64,000 nt of DNA, from positions 158,960-222,959 of the forward strand of contig NZ_FNPZ01000001.1 of NCBI RefSeq assembly GCF_900107435.1, read 5' to 3'. Made by a program: the position numbers and the translations under genes. Positions 17,381 through 27,688 of the stretch are shown here, one piece after another (position 1 is the first letter of the stretch; each line of letters opens with the position of its first letter). Source of the stretch: Herbiconiux ginsengi. Lineage in GTDB: Bacteria; Actinomycetota; Actinomycetes; Actinomycetales; Microbacteriaceae. The notes beneath the pieces are model-generated. The model was not told the DNA's origin and did not search any database. It saw nothing but the letters and a program-made list of their open reading frames with translations.

Positions 17381-19111
17381 TCAGTTCGTCTCGACGATGT
17401 CGGGCGCCTGCAGCCGCACCCGCTCCGCCGACTCGTCGTCGGGTTGCTCCTGGCTCGCCCGTTCCGCCCGCACCCGCTCGAGGTAGTACGCCACCTCGCG
17501 CTCCGTGGTGTCGTCGTCCCAGCCATGCACGCCCGCCATCAGCTTCGCGGCGACCGGAGCCGCCGAGACCCCGCGGTCCCAAGCCTCGATCGAGATGCGG
17601 GTGCGACGCGCGAGCACGTCGTCGAGGTGGAGTGCGCCCTCGTGCGACGCGGCGTAGACCACCTCGGCGCCGATGTAATCGTCGGCGCCCGGCAGCGGCT
17701 CGGCGAGCGAGGGGTCGGCGAGGATGAGGTCGAGCAGCTCGTCGGTCAAGGTGCCGTAGCGGTTCAGCAGGTGCTCGATCCGCACGGTGTGCACGCCGAA
17801 CTTGCGCGCGATCTTGGCGCGTTTGTTCCAGGCCGCCTGGTATCCCTCCGCGCCGAGCAGGGCGATGTCCTGCGTCACCGAGGGCGAGATCTTGCCGTCG
17901 AGCGCCGAGACCGCCGCGTCGATCGCATCCTTCGCCATCACGCGATAGGTCGTCCACTTGCCACCCGCGATCACCACGAGACCGGGCACCGAGTGCGCCA
18001 CCAGGTGCTCGCGCGAGAGCTTCGAGGTCTGGTCGCTCTCTCCGGCGAGCAGCGGCCTGAGCCCCGCGTACACACCCTCCACGTCTTCGCGCGTCAGCGG
18101 TACCGCGAGCACCTTGTTCACGTGCTCGAGCAGGTAGTCGATGTCGGCGGCCGTGGCGGCCGGATGCGCCTTGTCGAGATGCCAGTCGGTGTCGGTCGTG
18201 CCCACCAGCCAGTGCCGGCCCCAGGGGATCACGAAGAGCACGCTCTTCTCGGTGCGCAGCAGCAAACCCGACTTGCCCTGGAAGCGGTCGCGCGGCACCA
18301 CGAGGTGGATGCCCTTCGACGCCCGCACCTTGAACTGACCGCGCTCGCCCACCATCGCCTGGGTGTCGTCGGTCCAGACGCCGGTGGCGTTCACGACCTG
18401 CTTGGCGCGGATCTCGAACTTCTCGCCGGTCTCCAGGTCGTGCGCGTTCACGCCGACCACCCGCTCGCCCACCTTGATGAAGCCTTCGACCTGAACCCGG
18501 CTGGCCACGTGGGCGCCGTACGACGAGGCGGTGCGGGCGAGGCTCGCCACGTAACGGGCGTCGTCGACCTGGGCGTCGTAGTAGGTGATGCCACCGATCA
18601 GTGCGTCCTTCGCGAGGCTCGGCATCAGGGTCTGCACCTGGCGCCGGGACAGGTGCCGGTGGTGCGGAACTCCGGGAGGGCGGCCACCGGAGTAGGAGAA
18701 GATGTCGTAGAGGAGCATCCCGGCCCCCACGTAGGCCCGCTCGATCACCCGCTTCTGCAGCGGGTAGAGGAAGCGCACCGGCTTCACCAGGTGCGGCGCG
18801 ATGCGCTGCAACAGCAATCCACGCTCGATCAGGGCCTCGCGCACCAACCGGAAGTCGAGCTGCTCGAGGTAGCGGATGCCGCCGTGCACGAGTTTCGACG
18901 AGCGGCTCGACGTTCCGGATGCCCAGTCCCGCGCCTCCACGAGTCCCACCCGGAGGCCCCGGGTCACGGCGTCAAGAGCGCTACCGGTGCCGACGATGCC
19001 GCCGCCCACCACGAGGATGTCGAGTTCCTTCGACTTGAGAGTCTCGATGGCCGCAGCGCGCTCCTCCGGGCCGATCTTCGTCGAGTGCGAAACCGAGGTC
19101 TTCGTTGCCAT
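17381..19111 (-). CDS. glpD: FAD-dependent glycerol-3-phosphate dehydrogenase
   Basis: Oxidises glycerol-3-phosphate to DHAP and passes electrons to quinones at the membrane. The 576 residues contain the FAD-binding motif VVGGGIVGTGSALDA (about 34-48), ASGTSSRSSKLVHGGIRYLEQ, and VPRDRF...WLVGTTDTD in the mid-domain, with a C-terminal DAO_C region. AAGGAGAG 4 nt before the ATG at 19111 fixes the start over an upstream in-frame alternative at 19126. A promoter plus a 19-nt dyad lies just upstream (19138-19187), implying specific control. It fits with the glycerophosphodiesterase 7 kb away, which produces its substrate. Confidence 0.96.
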   Translation of the reverse strand: MATKTSVSHSTKIGPEERAAAIETLKSKELDILVVGGGIVGTGSALDAVTRGLRVGLVEARDWASGTSSRSSKLVHGGIRYLEQLDFRLVREALIERGLLLQRIAPHLVKPVRFLYPLQKRVIERAYVGAGMLLYDIFSYSGGRPPGVPHHRHLSRRQVQTLMPSLAKDALIGGITYYDAQVDDARYVASLARTASSYGAHVASRVQVEGFIKVGERVVGVNAHDLETGEKFEIRAKQVVNATGVWTDDTQAMVGERGQFKVRASKGIHLVVPRDRFQGKSGLLLRTEKSVLFVIPWGRHWLVGTTDTDWHLDKAHPAATAADIDYLLEHVNKVLAVPLTREDVEGVYAGLRPLLAGESDQTSKLSREHLVAHSVPGLVVIAGGKWTTYRVMAKDAIDAAVSALDGKISPSVTQDIALLGAEGYQAAWNKRAKIARKFGVHTVRIEHLLNRYGTLTDELLDLILADPSLAEPLPGADDYIGAEVVYAASHEGALHLDDVLARRTRISIEAWDRGVSAAPVAAKLMAGVHGWDDDTTEREVAYYLERVRAERASQEQPDDESAERVRLQAPDIVETN

Positions 19112-19137
19112 GGGACTCTCCTTCATCGCAGAGACAG

Positions 19138-19187
19138 GAACTGACTCCGTCAGTTCACACGCTAATCAACCCGGTAGGGAGCCACAA
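19138..19187 (-). promoter_or_regulatory. Candidate glpD promoter with operator-like dyad
   Basis: On the minus strand TTGTGG (19182-19187) is separated by 17 nt from TAGCGT (19159-19164). Two nt further is GAACTGAC-N3-GTCAGTTC (19138-19156), a perfect 8-bp-arm dyad where transcription would begin. That placement is typical of a TetR- or GntR-type repressor site. The promoter overlaps the 3' end of guaB3. A hairpin role for the dyad is the alternative. Confidence 0.45.
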
Positions 19188-20280
19188 CCACTTCGATCCG
19201 CTGGAACTCCTTGAGGTCGGAGTATCCCGTGGTCGCCATCGAGCGGCGCAACGCGCCGATCAGGTTGGCCGTGCCGTCGGCCACCGGGGAGGGGCCGTAG
19301 AGGATCTGCTCGAGCGGCGCCACCTGACCGACATGCACGCGATTGCCGCGCGGCAGCTGCGAGTGGTGGGCCTCGGGGCCCCAGTGCCAGCCGCCGCCGG
19401 GAGCGTCGTCGGCGCGGGCGAGCGCGGTGCCGAGCATCACGGCATCCGCTCCCATCGCGATCGCCTTCACGACGTCGCCCGAGGTGCCGAGGCCGCCGTC
19501 GGCGATGACGTGCACGTAGCGGCCACCCGACTCGTCCATGTAGTCGCGGCGGGCTCCGGCGACATCCGCCACGGCCGTGGCCATGGGGGCGTGGATGCCG
19601 AGCGTGGCACGAGTGGTCGACGCCGCTCCCCCGCCGAACCCGACCAGAACGCCGGCCGCGCCGGTGCGCATGAGGTGCAGGGCTGCGGTGTACGTCGCGG
19701 CGCCGCCGACGATCACGGGCACGTCGAGCTCGTAGATGAACTTCTTGAGGTTGAGCGGCTCCACGGTCTTCGAGACGTGCTCGGCCGACACGGTGGTGCC
19801 GCGGATGACGAAGAGGTCGACTCCGGCGGCGACCACGGTCTCGTAGAGCTCCTGGGTGCGTTGCGGCGACAGGGCGCCCGCGACGGTGACTCCGGAGGCG
19901 CGGATCTCGGCCAGCCGCTCGGTCACGAGTTCGGGCTTGATGGGCTCCGCGTAGATCTCCTGCATCCGCTGCGTGGCCTTCGCCTCGGGCAGGGTGCGGA
20001 TCTCTTCGAGCAGGGGCTCGGGGTCGTCGTACCGCGTCCAGAGCCCCTCGAGGTCGAGCACCCCGAGTCCGCCGAGCTGACCGATCATGATGGCGGTGCG
20101 CGGAGAAACCACCGAGTCCATGGGGGCTGCGAGCACAGGGATGTCGAAGTGGTAGGCGTCGATCGACCAGTTCACCGAGACGTCTTGCGGGTCTCTCGTG
20201 CGACGCGATGGAACCACCGCGATGTCGTCGAAGGCGTAGACGCGGCGCCCGCGCTTGGCGCGGCCGATTTCAATTTCCAT
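19162..20280 (-). CDS. guaB3: GuaB3-type IMP dehydrogenase-related protein
   Basis: Actinobacterial paralogue of IMP dehydrogenase, 372 residues, with an IMPDH/GMP-reductase barrel and no CBS domains. It begins MEIEIGRAKRGRRVYAFDDI, as GuaB3 proteins do, and has VLAAPMDSVVSPR and the C-terminal HHSQLPRGNRVHVG. Where the neighbouring guaB has the catalytic Cys (GSICTTR), this protein has GGGAASTTRA, so the nucleophile appears absent. Its reaction is therefore unclear from sequence; GMP reductase-like roles have been suggested for the family. GTG (20283) and ATG (20280) are adjacent; TAGGAT ends 8 nt before the ATG, a leaderless pattern. Confidence 0.9.
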   Translation of the reverse strand: MEIEIGRAKRGRRVYAFDDIAVVPSRRTRDPQDVSVNWSIDAYHFDIPVLAAPMDSVVSPRTAIMIGQLGGLGVLDLEGLWTRYDDPEPLLEEIRTLPEAKATQRMQEIYAEPIKPELVTERLAEIRASGVTVAGALSPQRTQELYETVVAAGVDLFVIRGTTVSAEHVSKTVEPLNLKKFIYELDVPVIVGGAATYTAALHLMRTGAAGVLVGFGGGAASTTRATLGIHAPMATAVADVAGARRDYMDESGGRYVHVIADGGLGTSGDVVKAIAMGADAVMLGTALARADDAPGGGWHWGPEAHHSQLPRGNRVHVGQVAPLEQILYGPSPVADGTANLIGALRRSMATTGYSDLKEFQRIEVVVAPYRVD

Positions 20281-20288
20281 CACGCCTC

Positions 20289-20294
20289 ATCCTA
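20289..20294 (-). promoter_or_regulatory. Candidate -10 (TAGGAT) for guaB3
   Basis: TAGGAT ends 5 nt before the GTG and 8 nt before the ATG of guaB3, and no Shine-Dalgarno is present. Confidence 0.4.
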
Positions 20295-20399
20295 TCCGGA
20301 GCCCTGCGCAAAGCGGTGGGATCGGCCCGGCGTCACCTCTCGCGGCCGGTCATCGGCCGCCACTTTGAGCGGGGTCGTCGAGCCGCTCGCGCCGAGCCC

Positions 20400-22111
20400 C
20401 AGGCGGACTCCTGGCGGGTCACGGCCTACGAATCGGGTGACGACGAGCGGCAGCCCACGAAGGTCGGCAGCACCGAGACCACCGACGGCGGCGCGTTCAC
20501 GATTTCACTGGAGAGCGCCGAACCGGCCGACGACGCGGTGGTCTACTTCGTCGCGGCACCGAACGGGCCAGCGCAGAGAGGCGTGCTGGCGGCCGTCGTG
20601 GCCGATCCGTCGACTCCGGAGAACCTCGCCGGCCTCATCGTGAACGAACGCACCACCGTCGCCACCAGTTTCGCCATGGCGCAGTTCGTGAGCACCGACG
20701 GGATCGTTGGCACGGCTCCCGGAGTGGTGAATTCCGCGGCGATGGCCGGCAATCTGGTCGACCCTCGCACCGGAGAACTGGCCGAGGTCATCTCCTCGTC
20801 GCCGAACGTCTCCGAGTCCTCCACGCTCCCCGCCTTCCAGTCGCTGGTGGGCATGCTCTCGGCCTGCGTGGGCGACGACGACGCCTGCGCCGCCCTGCTG
20901 GATGCCGCGGCTCCCGCCGGCGGGGAGGAGCCCGTCGACACCTTCCGCGCCTTCGCTGACATCGCGAAGCACCCCGCCAACGCGGTCGTTCCGCTCTTCG
21001 ATCTCGCCCAACAGGGCGCTTTGCCGAGCCAGCCCGGCCTCGCGGCTGCTCCGGATGCCTGGACGCTCGCGCTCCGATTCGACGGCGACGGCCAGTCGCT
21101 CGACGACCCGGGCAATTTCGCCATCGACAAGGCCGGCAGTTCATCGGCGGTTCGCCCTACAGCGGCGGCGGGCTGAGCGGCTCGGGGTTCGGCGTGGTGA
21201 TCGACCCGGCCACGAGCAACGTGTGGGTGAGCAACTACGGCTTCGCCGCCCCCGCGCCCGAATGCCCTACCAGCCAGCAGCCCCCGCACGACAGCGTCTC
21301 GATCTTCACCTCCGACGGCACTGCGATCGCGGGCGACACCGGCATCACGGCCGGTGCGCTGAGCTGGCCGCAGGGCACGATCTTCGCCGACGACGGATCG
21401 GTCTGGTTCACCAATTGCAACACCAGCACGATCACGGTCTACCCGGATGCCGATCCCGATCGCGCCGAGACCCTCGACGGACTCGGGCTCCAGCAGCCCT
21501 TCGGCATCGTCGACAACGGCAGCAACATCTTCGTGGCGGGCACCGCCAACAGCACCCTGGCCATCCTCGACCACGACGGCACACCGATCGCGGGGTCGCC
21601 GTTCACGGGCTCAGGCCTGGATCGTCCGATGGGGGTCGCGGCCGATGACGCAGGCACCGTCTGGATCGCGAACTCGGGCGCGATCACCCTCCCCTGCCCC
21701 GACCGCCCGGAGCCGGGCCCGCCTGCGACAGGGTCGGTCTCCTACGTCGACAAGGCCACCGGGCAGCTCCTCGGCCCGTTCCAGGGCGGCGGTGTCACGA
21801 CGCCGTGGGGCATCGCCACCGATGGCGACGGCAACGTCTGGGTCGCCGAATTCTCCGGGCAACGCCTGGTCGCCTTCTGCGGCACCGACCCTTCGACCTG
21901 CCCGCACGGTTCGAGCACCGGCAGCCCACTCTCCCCCGCCGACACCGGTTATTCCTTCGACGGCCTCGACCGCAGCACCGGCGTCGCCATCGACCCCTCC
22001 GGTAACGTCTGGGTCACCAACAACTGGCAGCTGGACCCCCAGCCCACCAACCCCGGCGGCCACGAAATCGTAGCCTTCCTCGGCCTGGCCACCCCCGTCC
22101 CCGGCACCTAA
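20400..22111 (+). pseudogene. Decayed NHL-repeat / beta-propeller secreted protein
   Basis: Two plus-strand segments read as one protein. The first (about 20400-21130) has a carboxypeptidase-regulatory-like start (WRVTAYESGDDER, GGAFTISLE) and NERTTVATSFAMAQF, then DPGNFAID, the beginning of a propeller repeat. The second (about 21128-22111) carries repeats such as PQGTIFADDGSVWFTN, GVAADDAGTVWIAN and GIATDGDGNVWVAE. The frame changes near 21130, where by memory of related proteins about 30 residues between AID and GSPYSGGG are missing. The first frame then stops at 21176. Upstream of 20400 there is no start codon with a signal peptide, only the divergent guaB3 start. Hence 5' loss plus an internal frameshifting deletion; the 3' part could still be expressed from GTG at 21194. 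Confidence 0.7.
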
Positions 22112-22133
22112 CCCTCCGTCGGGGCCTCGAGCA

Positions 22134-22139
22134 TATACT
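22134..22139 (+). promoter_or_regulatory. Candidate -10 (TATACT) for the 118-residue membrane protein
   Basis: TATACT is followed by only 5 nt and then the ATG at 22145, so the transcript would start at or next to the initiation codon. Confidence 0.45.
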
Positions 22140-22144
22140 GAGCT

Positions 22145-22501
22145 ATGCTCACTTCGCCTCGGCCGACGCCGCCACCTGCTCTGCCCCGCTCGGTATTCGC
22201 ACTTCTGCTGGCACTGGCCGGCCCTGCGCTCTCGATGGCCATTGCATTCTCTGCGCTCGCTTATCTTCCTGCGCAGAACATCGTGCCGTCGCTCATCACC
22301 ACGCTCCTGCAGTTCGTCATCCTCGTCGCCGCCATCACGGCCAGTGCGATCACGGCGAGCCGCGCCCTCCGCTGCGCTCCGCGCAGTCACGGCTGGGCTG
22401 CCTGGCTCGCCCTCGGCATCGACGCAGCCACCATGATCACCTTCGTCGCCCCTCTCACGGTAGCGATCATCGCAATCCTCACAGAGGGCTACTACGGCTG
22501 A
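22145..22501 (+). CDS. Small three-helix membrane protein, unknown
   Basis: A 118-residue protein with a Pro-rich N-terminus (residues 1-14) and three hydrophobic segments (about 18-42, 47-66 and 84-113), ending EGYYG. I do not recognise a family. Support for a real gene is the leaderless-type TATACT box directly upstream, a coherent membrane topology and codon usage like the neighbours. It stands alone between the decayed NHL gene and the guaB terminator region. Confidence 0.55.
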   Translation: MLTSPRPTPPPALPRSVFALLLALAGPALSMAIAFSALAYLPAQNIVPSLITTLLQFVILVAAITASAITASRALRCAPRSHGWAAWLALGIDAATMITFVAPLTVAIIAILTEGYYG

Positions 22502-22562
22502 CCTCGCCCTCCCCAAACCCGTCCAGCCGAACAACCGATGCGCAGCGAGCAACGGAGCGGAC

Positions 22563-22647
22563 GTGAATCGGGGCGGATTTTCGCTGCAGGCCGCCTTCGC
22601 GCGCAGCGCGACCCCTAGGCATGGAGTGAAAATCCGCCCCGATTCAC
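22563..22647. repeat. Long perfect inverted repeat, 20-bp arms
   Basis: GTGAATCGGGGCGGATTTTC (22563-22582) and its exact reverse complement (22628-22647) flank a 45-nt spacer. It occupies the convergent gap between the small membrane protein and guaB, 18 nt past the guaB stop. It could be a terminator, but the spacer is long for that and the arms are unusually perfect. Confidence 0.7.
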
Positions 22648-22665
22648 GGGAGCGGCAGCGGAACC

Positions 22666-24189
<1,524 letters not shown>

Positions 24190-24296
24190 TTAAGGTGTTC
24201 CAATCGTAACCGTTAGGCGGTGAGCGGTATTCCGTGTAGAAATGACGGACGTCGGATGAGATGGCCAGTTGAAACACCGTGGACACAATTCGACTG

Positions 24297-24359
24297 TATG
24301 GTCTAGCAAAGTCGCTACGACCATAGACACGGAGACCGCCGCTGCACCCGGCGATCTCC
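24297..24359 (+). other. Leader hairpins upstream of the liv operon
   Basis: TATGGTC (24297-24303) and GACCATA (24319-24325) form a 7-bp dyad. Directly after it GGAGA-CGCC (24331-24340) pairs with GGCG-TCTCC (24350-24359) around a 9-nt loop, 4 nt before the AGGAGGT ribosome site. These could be structured mRNA leader or an operator; no known riboswitch class was recognised. The remaining gap from 24169 shows nothing else clear. Confidence 0.35.
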
Positions 24360-24378
24360 TTCCAGGAGGTGCTGTCTT

Positions 24379-25722
24379 TTGATCGCAGGTATCCGTCTCG
24401 GACGCGGTGTCCGATTGACCACGATGATCGTCGCAGCCCTCGCGCTGTGCCTCGGCATCGTGCTCGGCTCGACATCGTTCTCCGCGAACGCCACCGAGAC
24501 ACCGGCCCCCACGCCGACGCCGACGGCGCCCGGTGATTTCACCAATACGTACTCGATCGGCGGCATCCTGCGGGATGGCGACACGCTGGTCGCGGGAGCC
24601 GAGATCACCGTCGAGGGCGACGGCTTCTCCGAGACGGCGACCACCGACGACACCGGCCGCTGGTCGGTCGTCGTGCCGGGCAAGGGCGACTACACCGTCA
24701 CTCTCGACCCCGACACCCTGCCTGAGGGCGTCGCGCTGCGCGACCCCGACCGGAGTTCGGCGGAGGTCTCCTCCACGGAGTGGCAGACCAACACGATCAC
24801 CCGCTCGTTCCCGCTCGGCGTCGACACCCGACAGACGACGGGCTTCTTCGAACAGTTCCTGCAACGCCTCGCCGCGGGCCTCAACTTCGGTCTGCTCATC
24901 GCCCTTGCGGCCATCGGCATCACGCTGATCTTCGGCACCACCGGCCTCAACAACTTCGCGCACGGCGAGATGGTGACCTTCGGCGCCATCGTCGCCTGGA
25001 TCGTGGCGGTGCTCCTCGGCATCAACATCTTCGTGGCCATGCTGATCGCCCTCGTGCTCGGCGGCGTCTTCGGCTACGTGCAGGACTGGTTGCTCTGGAG
25101 ACCCTTGAGACGGAAGGGGGTGAGGCTCGTCCAGGCGATGATCGTCAGCATAGGCCTCGCCATCGCCCTCCGCTACCTCTACCTCTTCTACATCGGCGGC
25201 GAGACCAAGACCATGAGCGTCGGACTCTCGGATGCCGTGGTGCTCGGCCCGGTGCGCATCACCACCGGTTCGATCCTCAGCATGATCATCTCGGTCGTGG
25301 TACTGGTGCTGGTCGGTCTGTTCCTCACCCGCACCCGCATCGGCAAGGCGACCCGGGCGGTGTCCGACAACCCCTCGCTGGCGGCCGCATCCGGGATCGA
25401 CGTCGACCGGATCATCCGCATCGTCTGGGTGCTGGCCGGCGCCCTGGCCGCACTGGCCGGTGTGATGCTGGCGCTCTACCGCCAGGTGTCGTGGGACATG
25501 GGCTTCCAGGTGCTGCTCCTGATGTTCGCCGCGGTCACCCTCGGCGGTCTCGGATCGGCCTACGGCGCCCTGGTCGGCTCTCTCGTGGTGGGCCTGTTCG
25601 TGGAGCTCTCGACGCTCTTCATCCCGGCCGACCTGAAATACGCGGCGGCCCTCGTGGTGCTCATCGTGGTCCTGCTGGTGAGACCGCAGGGCATCCTCGG
25701 TCGCAAAGAACGAATCGGTTAA
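24379..25722 (+). CDS. livH: LivH-type ABC permease with secreted N-terminal domain
   Basis: Membrane subunit of a branched-chain-amino-acid-type ABC importer. Residues 1-40 form a signal-like helix, 41-54 are a Thr/Pro linker, and about 55-140 look like a beta-sandwich carboxypeptidase-regulatory-like domain (GAEITVEGDGFSETATTDDTGRWSV, DYTVTLDPDTLP shortened here to its key repeats). The permease proper starts around 158 with RLAAGLNFGLLIALAAIGITLIFGT, GLNNFAHGEMVTFGA, and ends with VLLVRPQGILGRKERIG. Ordinary LivH has about 290-310 residues, so 447 is a clear fusion. The TTG start at 24379 is fixed by AGGAGGT 8 nt upstream. First gene of the operon; UrtB of urea transporters also has a long N-terminus, but no urease genes are near. 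Confidence 0.88.
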   Translation: MIAGIRLGRGVRLTTMIVAALALCLGIVLGSTSFSANATETPAPTPTPTAPGDFTNTYSIGGILRDGDTLVAGAEITVEGDGFSETATTDDTGRWSVVVPGKGDYTVTLDPDTLPEGVALRDPDRSSAEVSSTEWQTNTITRSFPLGVDTRQTTGFFEQFLQRLAAGLNFGLLIALAAIGITLIFGTTGLNNFAHGEMVTFGAIVAWIVAVLLGINIFVAMLIALVLGGVFGYVQDWLLWRPLRRKGVRLVQAMIVSIGLAIALRYLYLFYIGGETKTMSVGLSDAVVLGPVRITTGSILSMIISVVVLVLVGLFLTRTRIGKATRAVSDNPSLAAASGIDVDRIIRIVWVLAGALAALAGVMLALYRQVSWDMGFQVLLLMFAAVTLGGLGSAYGALVGSLVVGLFVELSTLFIPADLKYAAALVVLIVVLLVRPQGILGRKERIG

Positions 25723-25734
25723 GGGAGGCGACAC

Positions 25735-26712
25735 ATGGACTGGGGAAACATCTTCGGCAATGCCGTCGGCGAGATCATCAGCCCGACGACCGCGGCCTAT
25801 GCGCTCGCGGCCATCGGCCTCGGCATCCACTTCGGCTACACGGGCCTGCTGAACTTCGGTCAGGCGGCCTTCCTCCTGATCGGCGCCTACGCGTTCGCCA
25901 TCCCGACACTGGCGGGCGCACCGCTCATCGTCGCGATCCTCTGCGCGATCGCCTGCTCGGTGATCTTCGCGTTCATCCTGGGCATACCGACGCTGCGCCT
26001 GAGAGCCGACTATCTCGCCATCGTCACGATCGCGGCCGCCGAGGTCGTGCGCTACATCGTCACCACCACGGGTCTCACCGACTTCACCGGCGCCGCCAAC
26101 GGTCTCTCCGGGTTCAAGGGCACCTTCGCCGCGATCAACCCGATCCCCGAGGGTCGTTACGGTTTCGGCCCCTTCAGCTACAACGAGTACGACTGGTGGG
26201 TGCGGATCGTCGGCTGGTCGCTCGTGGTGCTCGCCAGCCTCCTGGTGTGGCTGCTCATGCGCAGCCCTTGGGGCCGCGTGGTCAAGGGCATCCGCGAAGA
26301 CGAGGATGCGGTGCGCAGCCTCGGCAAGAACGTCTACTCCTACAAGATGCAGGCCCTCATCCTCGGCGGTGGTCTCGGCTCGATCGCCGGTATCGTCTTC
26401 ATCCTGCCGAGGGCGGTGCAACCGGCGAACTACACCACCGGTCTCACCTTCTTCATCTGGACGATCATGCTGCTCGGCGGCGCGGCCACGATCTTCGGGC
26501 CCATCGTCGGTTCGATGATCTTCTGGGTCGTGCTCTCCCTCACCCAGGGCGTGCTCTACGGCGCCATCGAGTCCGGCGCTCTGAGCTTCATCTCCACCAC
26601 CCAGGCGGGGCAGATCCGCTTCATCCTCGTGGGTGTCGCGCTGATGCTCCTCGTCATCTTCAGACCGCAAGGTATTTTCGGAAACAAGAAGGAGCTGTCC
26701 TTCAGTGTCTAA
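25735..26712 (+). CDS. livM: LivM-type ABC permease
   Basis: Second membrane subunit of the importer, 325 residues with about ten helices. It shows IGLGIHFGYTGLLNFGQAAFLLIGAYAF, the LivM entry motif, GIPTLRLRADYLAIVTIAAAEVVR, and RSPWGRVVKGIREDEDAVRSLGKNVYSYK, the cytoplasmic loop that contacts the ATPases. GGGAGG 6 nt before the ATG at 25735 gives a strong ribosome site, 12 nt after livH. The end overlaps livG by 8 nt. Confidence 0.93.
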   Translation: MDWGNIFGNAVGEIISPTTAAYALAAIGLGIHFGYTGLLNFGQAAFLLIGAYAFAIPTLAGAPLIVAILCAIACSVIFAFILGIPTLRLRADYLAIVTIAAAEVVRYIVTTTGLTDFTGAANGLSGFKGTFAAINPIPEGRYGFGPFSYNEYDWWVRIVGWSLVVLASLLVWLLMRSPWGRVVKGIREDEDAVRSLGKNVYSYKMQALILGGGLGSIAGIVFILPRAVQPANYTTGLTFFIWTIMLLGGAATIFGPIVGSMIFWVVLSLTQGVLYGAIESGALSFISTTQAGQIRFILVGVALMLLVIFRPQGIFGNKKELSFSV

Positions 26713-27688
26713 TTCAGAATCCGCCGTCGTCTCCGGCCACCCGCTCGTCAAGGGCGAGGTGGGGCCCGGATGCGCGAAGGTCGACCCGATCGTCGTCGCC
26801 GACCACGTGACCCGCCAGTTCGGCGGCCTGAAGGCCGTCGACGTCGACCACCTCGAGATCCCGCGCGGCCAGATCACGGCCCTCATCGGCCCGAACGGCG
26901 CCGGCAAGACCACGATGTTCAACCTGCTCACCGGCTTCGACAAGCCGAACACCGGCACCTGGGAGTTCGACGGCAAGTCGCTCGCGGGTGTGCCCGCCTT
27001 CAAGGTGGCGCGCGCCGGGATGGTGCGCACCTTCCAGCTGACGAAGTCGCTCGGCCGCCTCTCGGTGCTGCAGAACATGCTGCTCGGCGCCACGGGCCAG
27101 AAGGGCGAGAAGCTCATCGCCTCGCTCTTCAAGCCGATCTGGCGCAAGCAGGAAGAGGAGAACACGGCGCGAGCCGACGACCTGCTCGCCCGTTTCAAGC
27201 TCGACGCGAAGCGCGAAGACTACGCGGCATCCCTCTCCGGCGGCCAGCGCAAGCTCCTCGAGATGGCGCGCGCCCTGATGTCGAAGCCCGAGCTCATCAT
27301 GCTCGACGAGCCGATGGCGGGCGTGAACCCTGCGCTCACGCAGTCGCTGCTCGGGCACATCAAGAACCTGAAGTCCGACGGAACGACCGTGCTCTTCGTC
27401 GAGCACGACATGCACATGGTCACCCACATCTCCGACTGGGTGGTCGTGATGGCCGAAGGCCGCGTCGTGGCCGAGGGACCGCCGGAGTCGGTCATGAAGG
27501 ATCCCGCCGTGATCGACGCCTACCTGGGCGCCCACCACGACGAAGACCTGGGCGACCTGATGGAAGACGGACCGAACCCGGTGCTCGAAGCGGAGCGCAA
27601 AGCCCGTGAAGCGCATCCGGAGATCGAGGAGAGCCCCGGCTGGGCCGAGAACCCCACCCCGCCGACAGCGGAGGAGAAGCAGGCATGA
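26705..27688 (+). CDS. livG: LivG-type ABC transporter ATP-binding protein
   Basis: One of two ATPases powering the importer. Walker A GPNGAGKT (residues 63-70), signature LSGGQRKLLEMARAL and Walker B LIMLDEPMAGV are present, with the LivG-specific GMVRTFQLTKSLGRLSVLQNM region. At 327 residues it is longer than typical LivG (about 255): an N-terminal leader of about 28 residues and a C-terminal acidic tail of some 40 residues after DAYLGAHHDED. The GTG at 26705 is inside the end of livM; livF starts in an ATGA overlap at its stop. Confidence 0.94.
   Translation: MSNSESAVVSGHPLVKGEVGPGCAKVDPIVVADHVTRQFGGLKAVDVDHLEIPRGQITALIGPNGAGKTTMFNLLTGFDKPNTGTWEFDGKSLAGVPAFKVARAGMVRTFQLTKSLGRLSVLQNMLLGATGQKGEKLIASLFKPIWRKQEEENTARADDLLARFKLDAKREDYAASLSGGQRKLLEMARALMSKPELIMLDEPMAGVNPALTQSLLGHIKNLKSDGTTVLFVEHDMHMVTHISDWVVVMAEGRVVAEGPPESVMKDPAVIDAYLGAHHDEDLGDLMEDGPNPVLEAERKAREAHPEIEESPGWAENPTPPTAEEKQA

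Noticed and set aside
24190-27198. Minus-strand open frame of 1002 codons across the liv operon
   Set aside because: Shadow of livH, livM and livG, which have Walker motifs, ribosome sites and operon overlaps.
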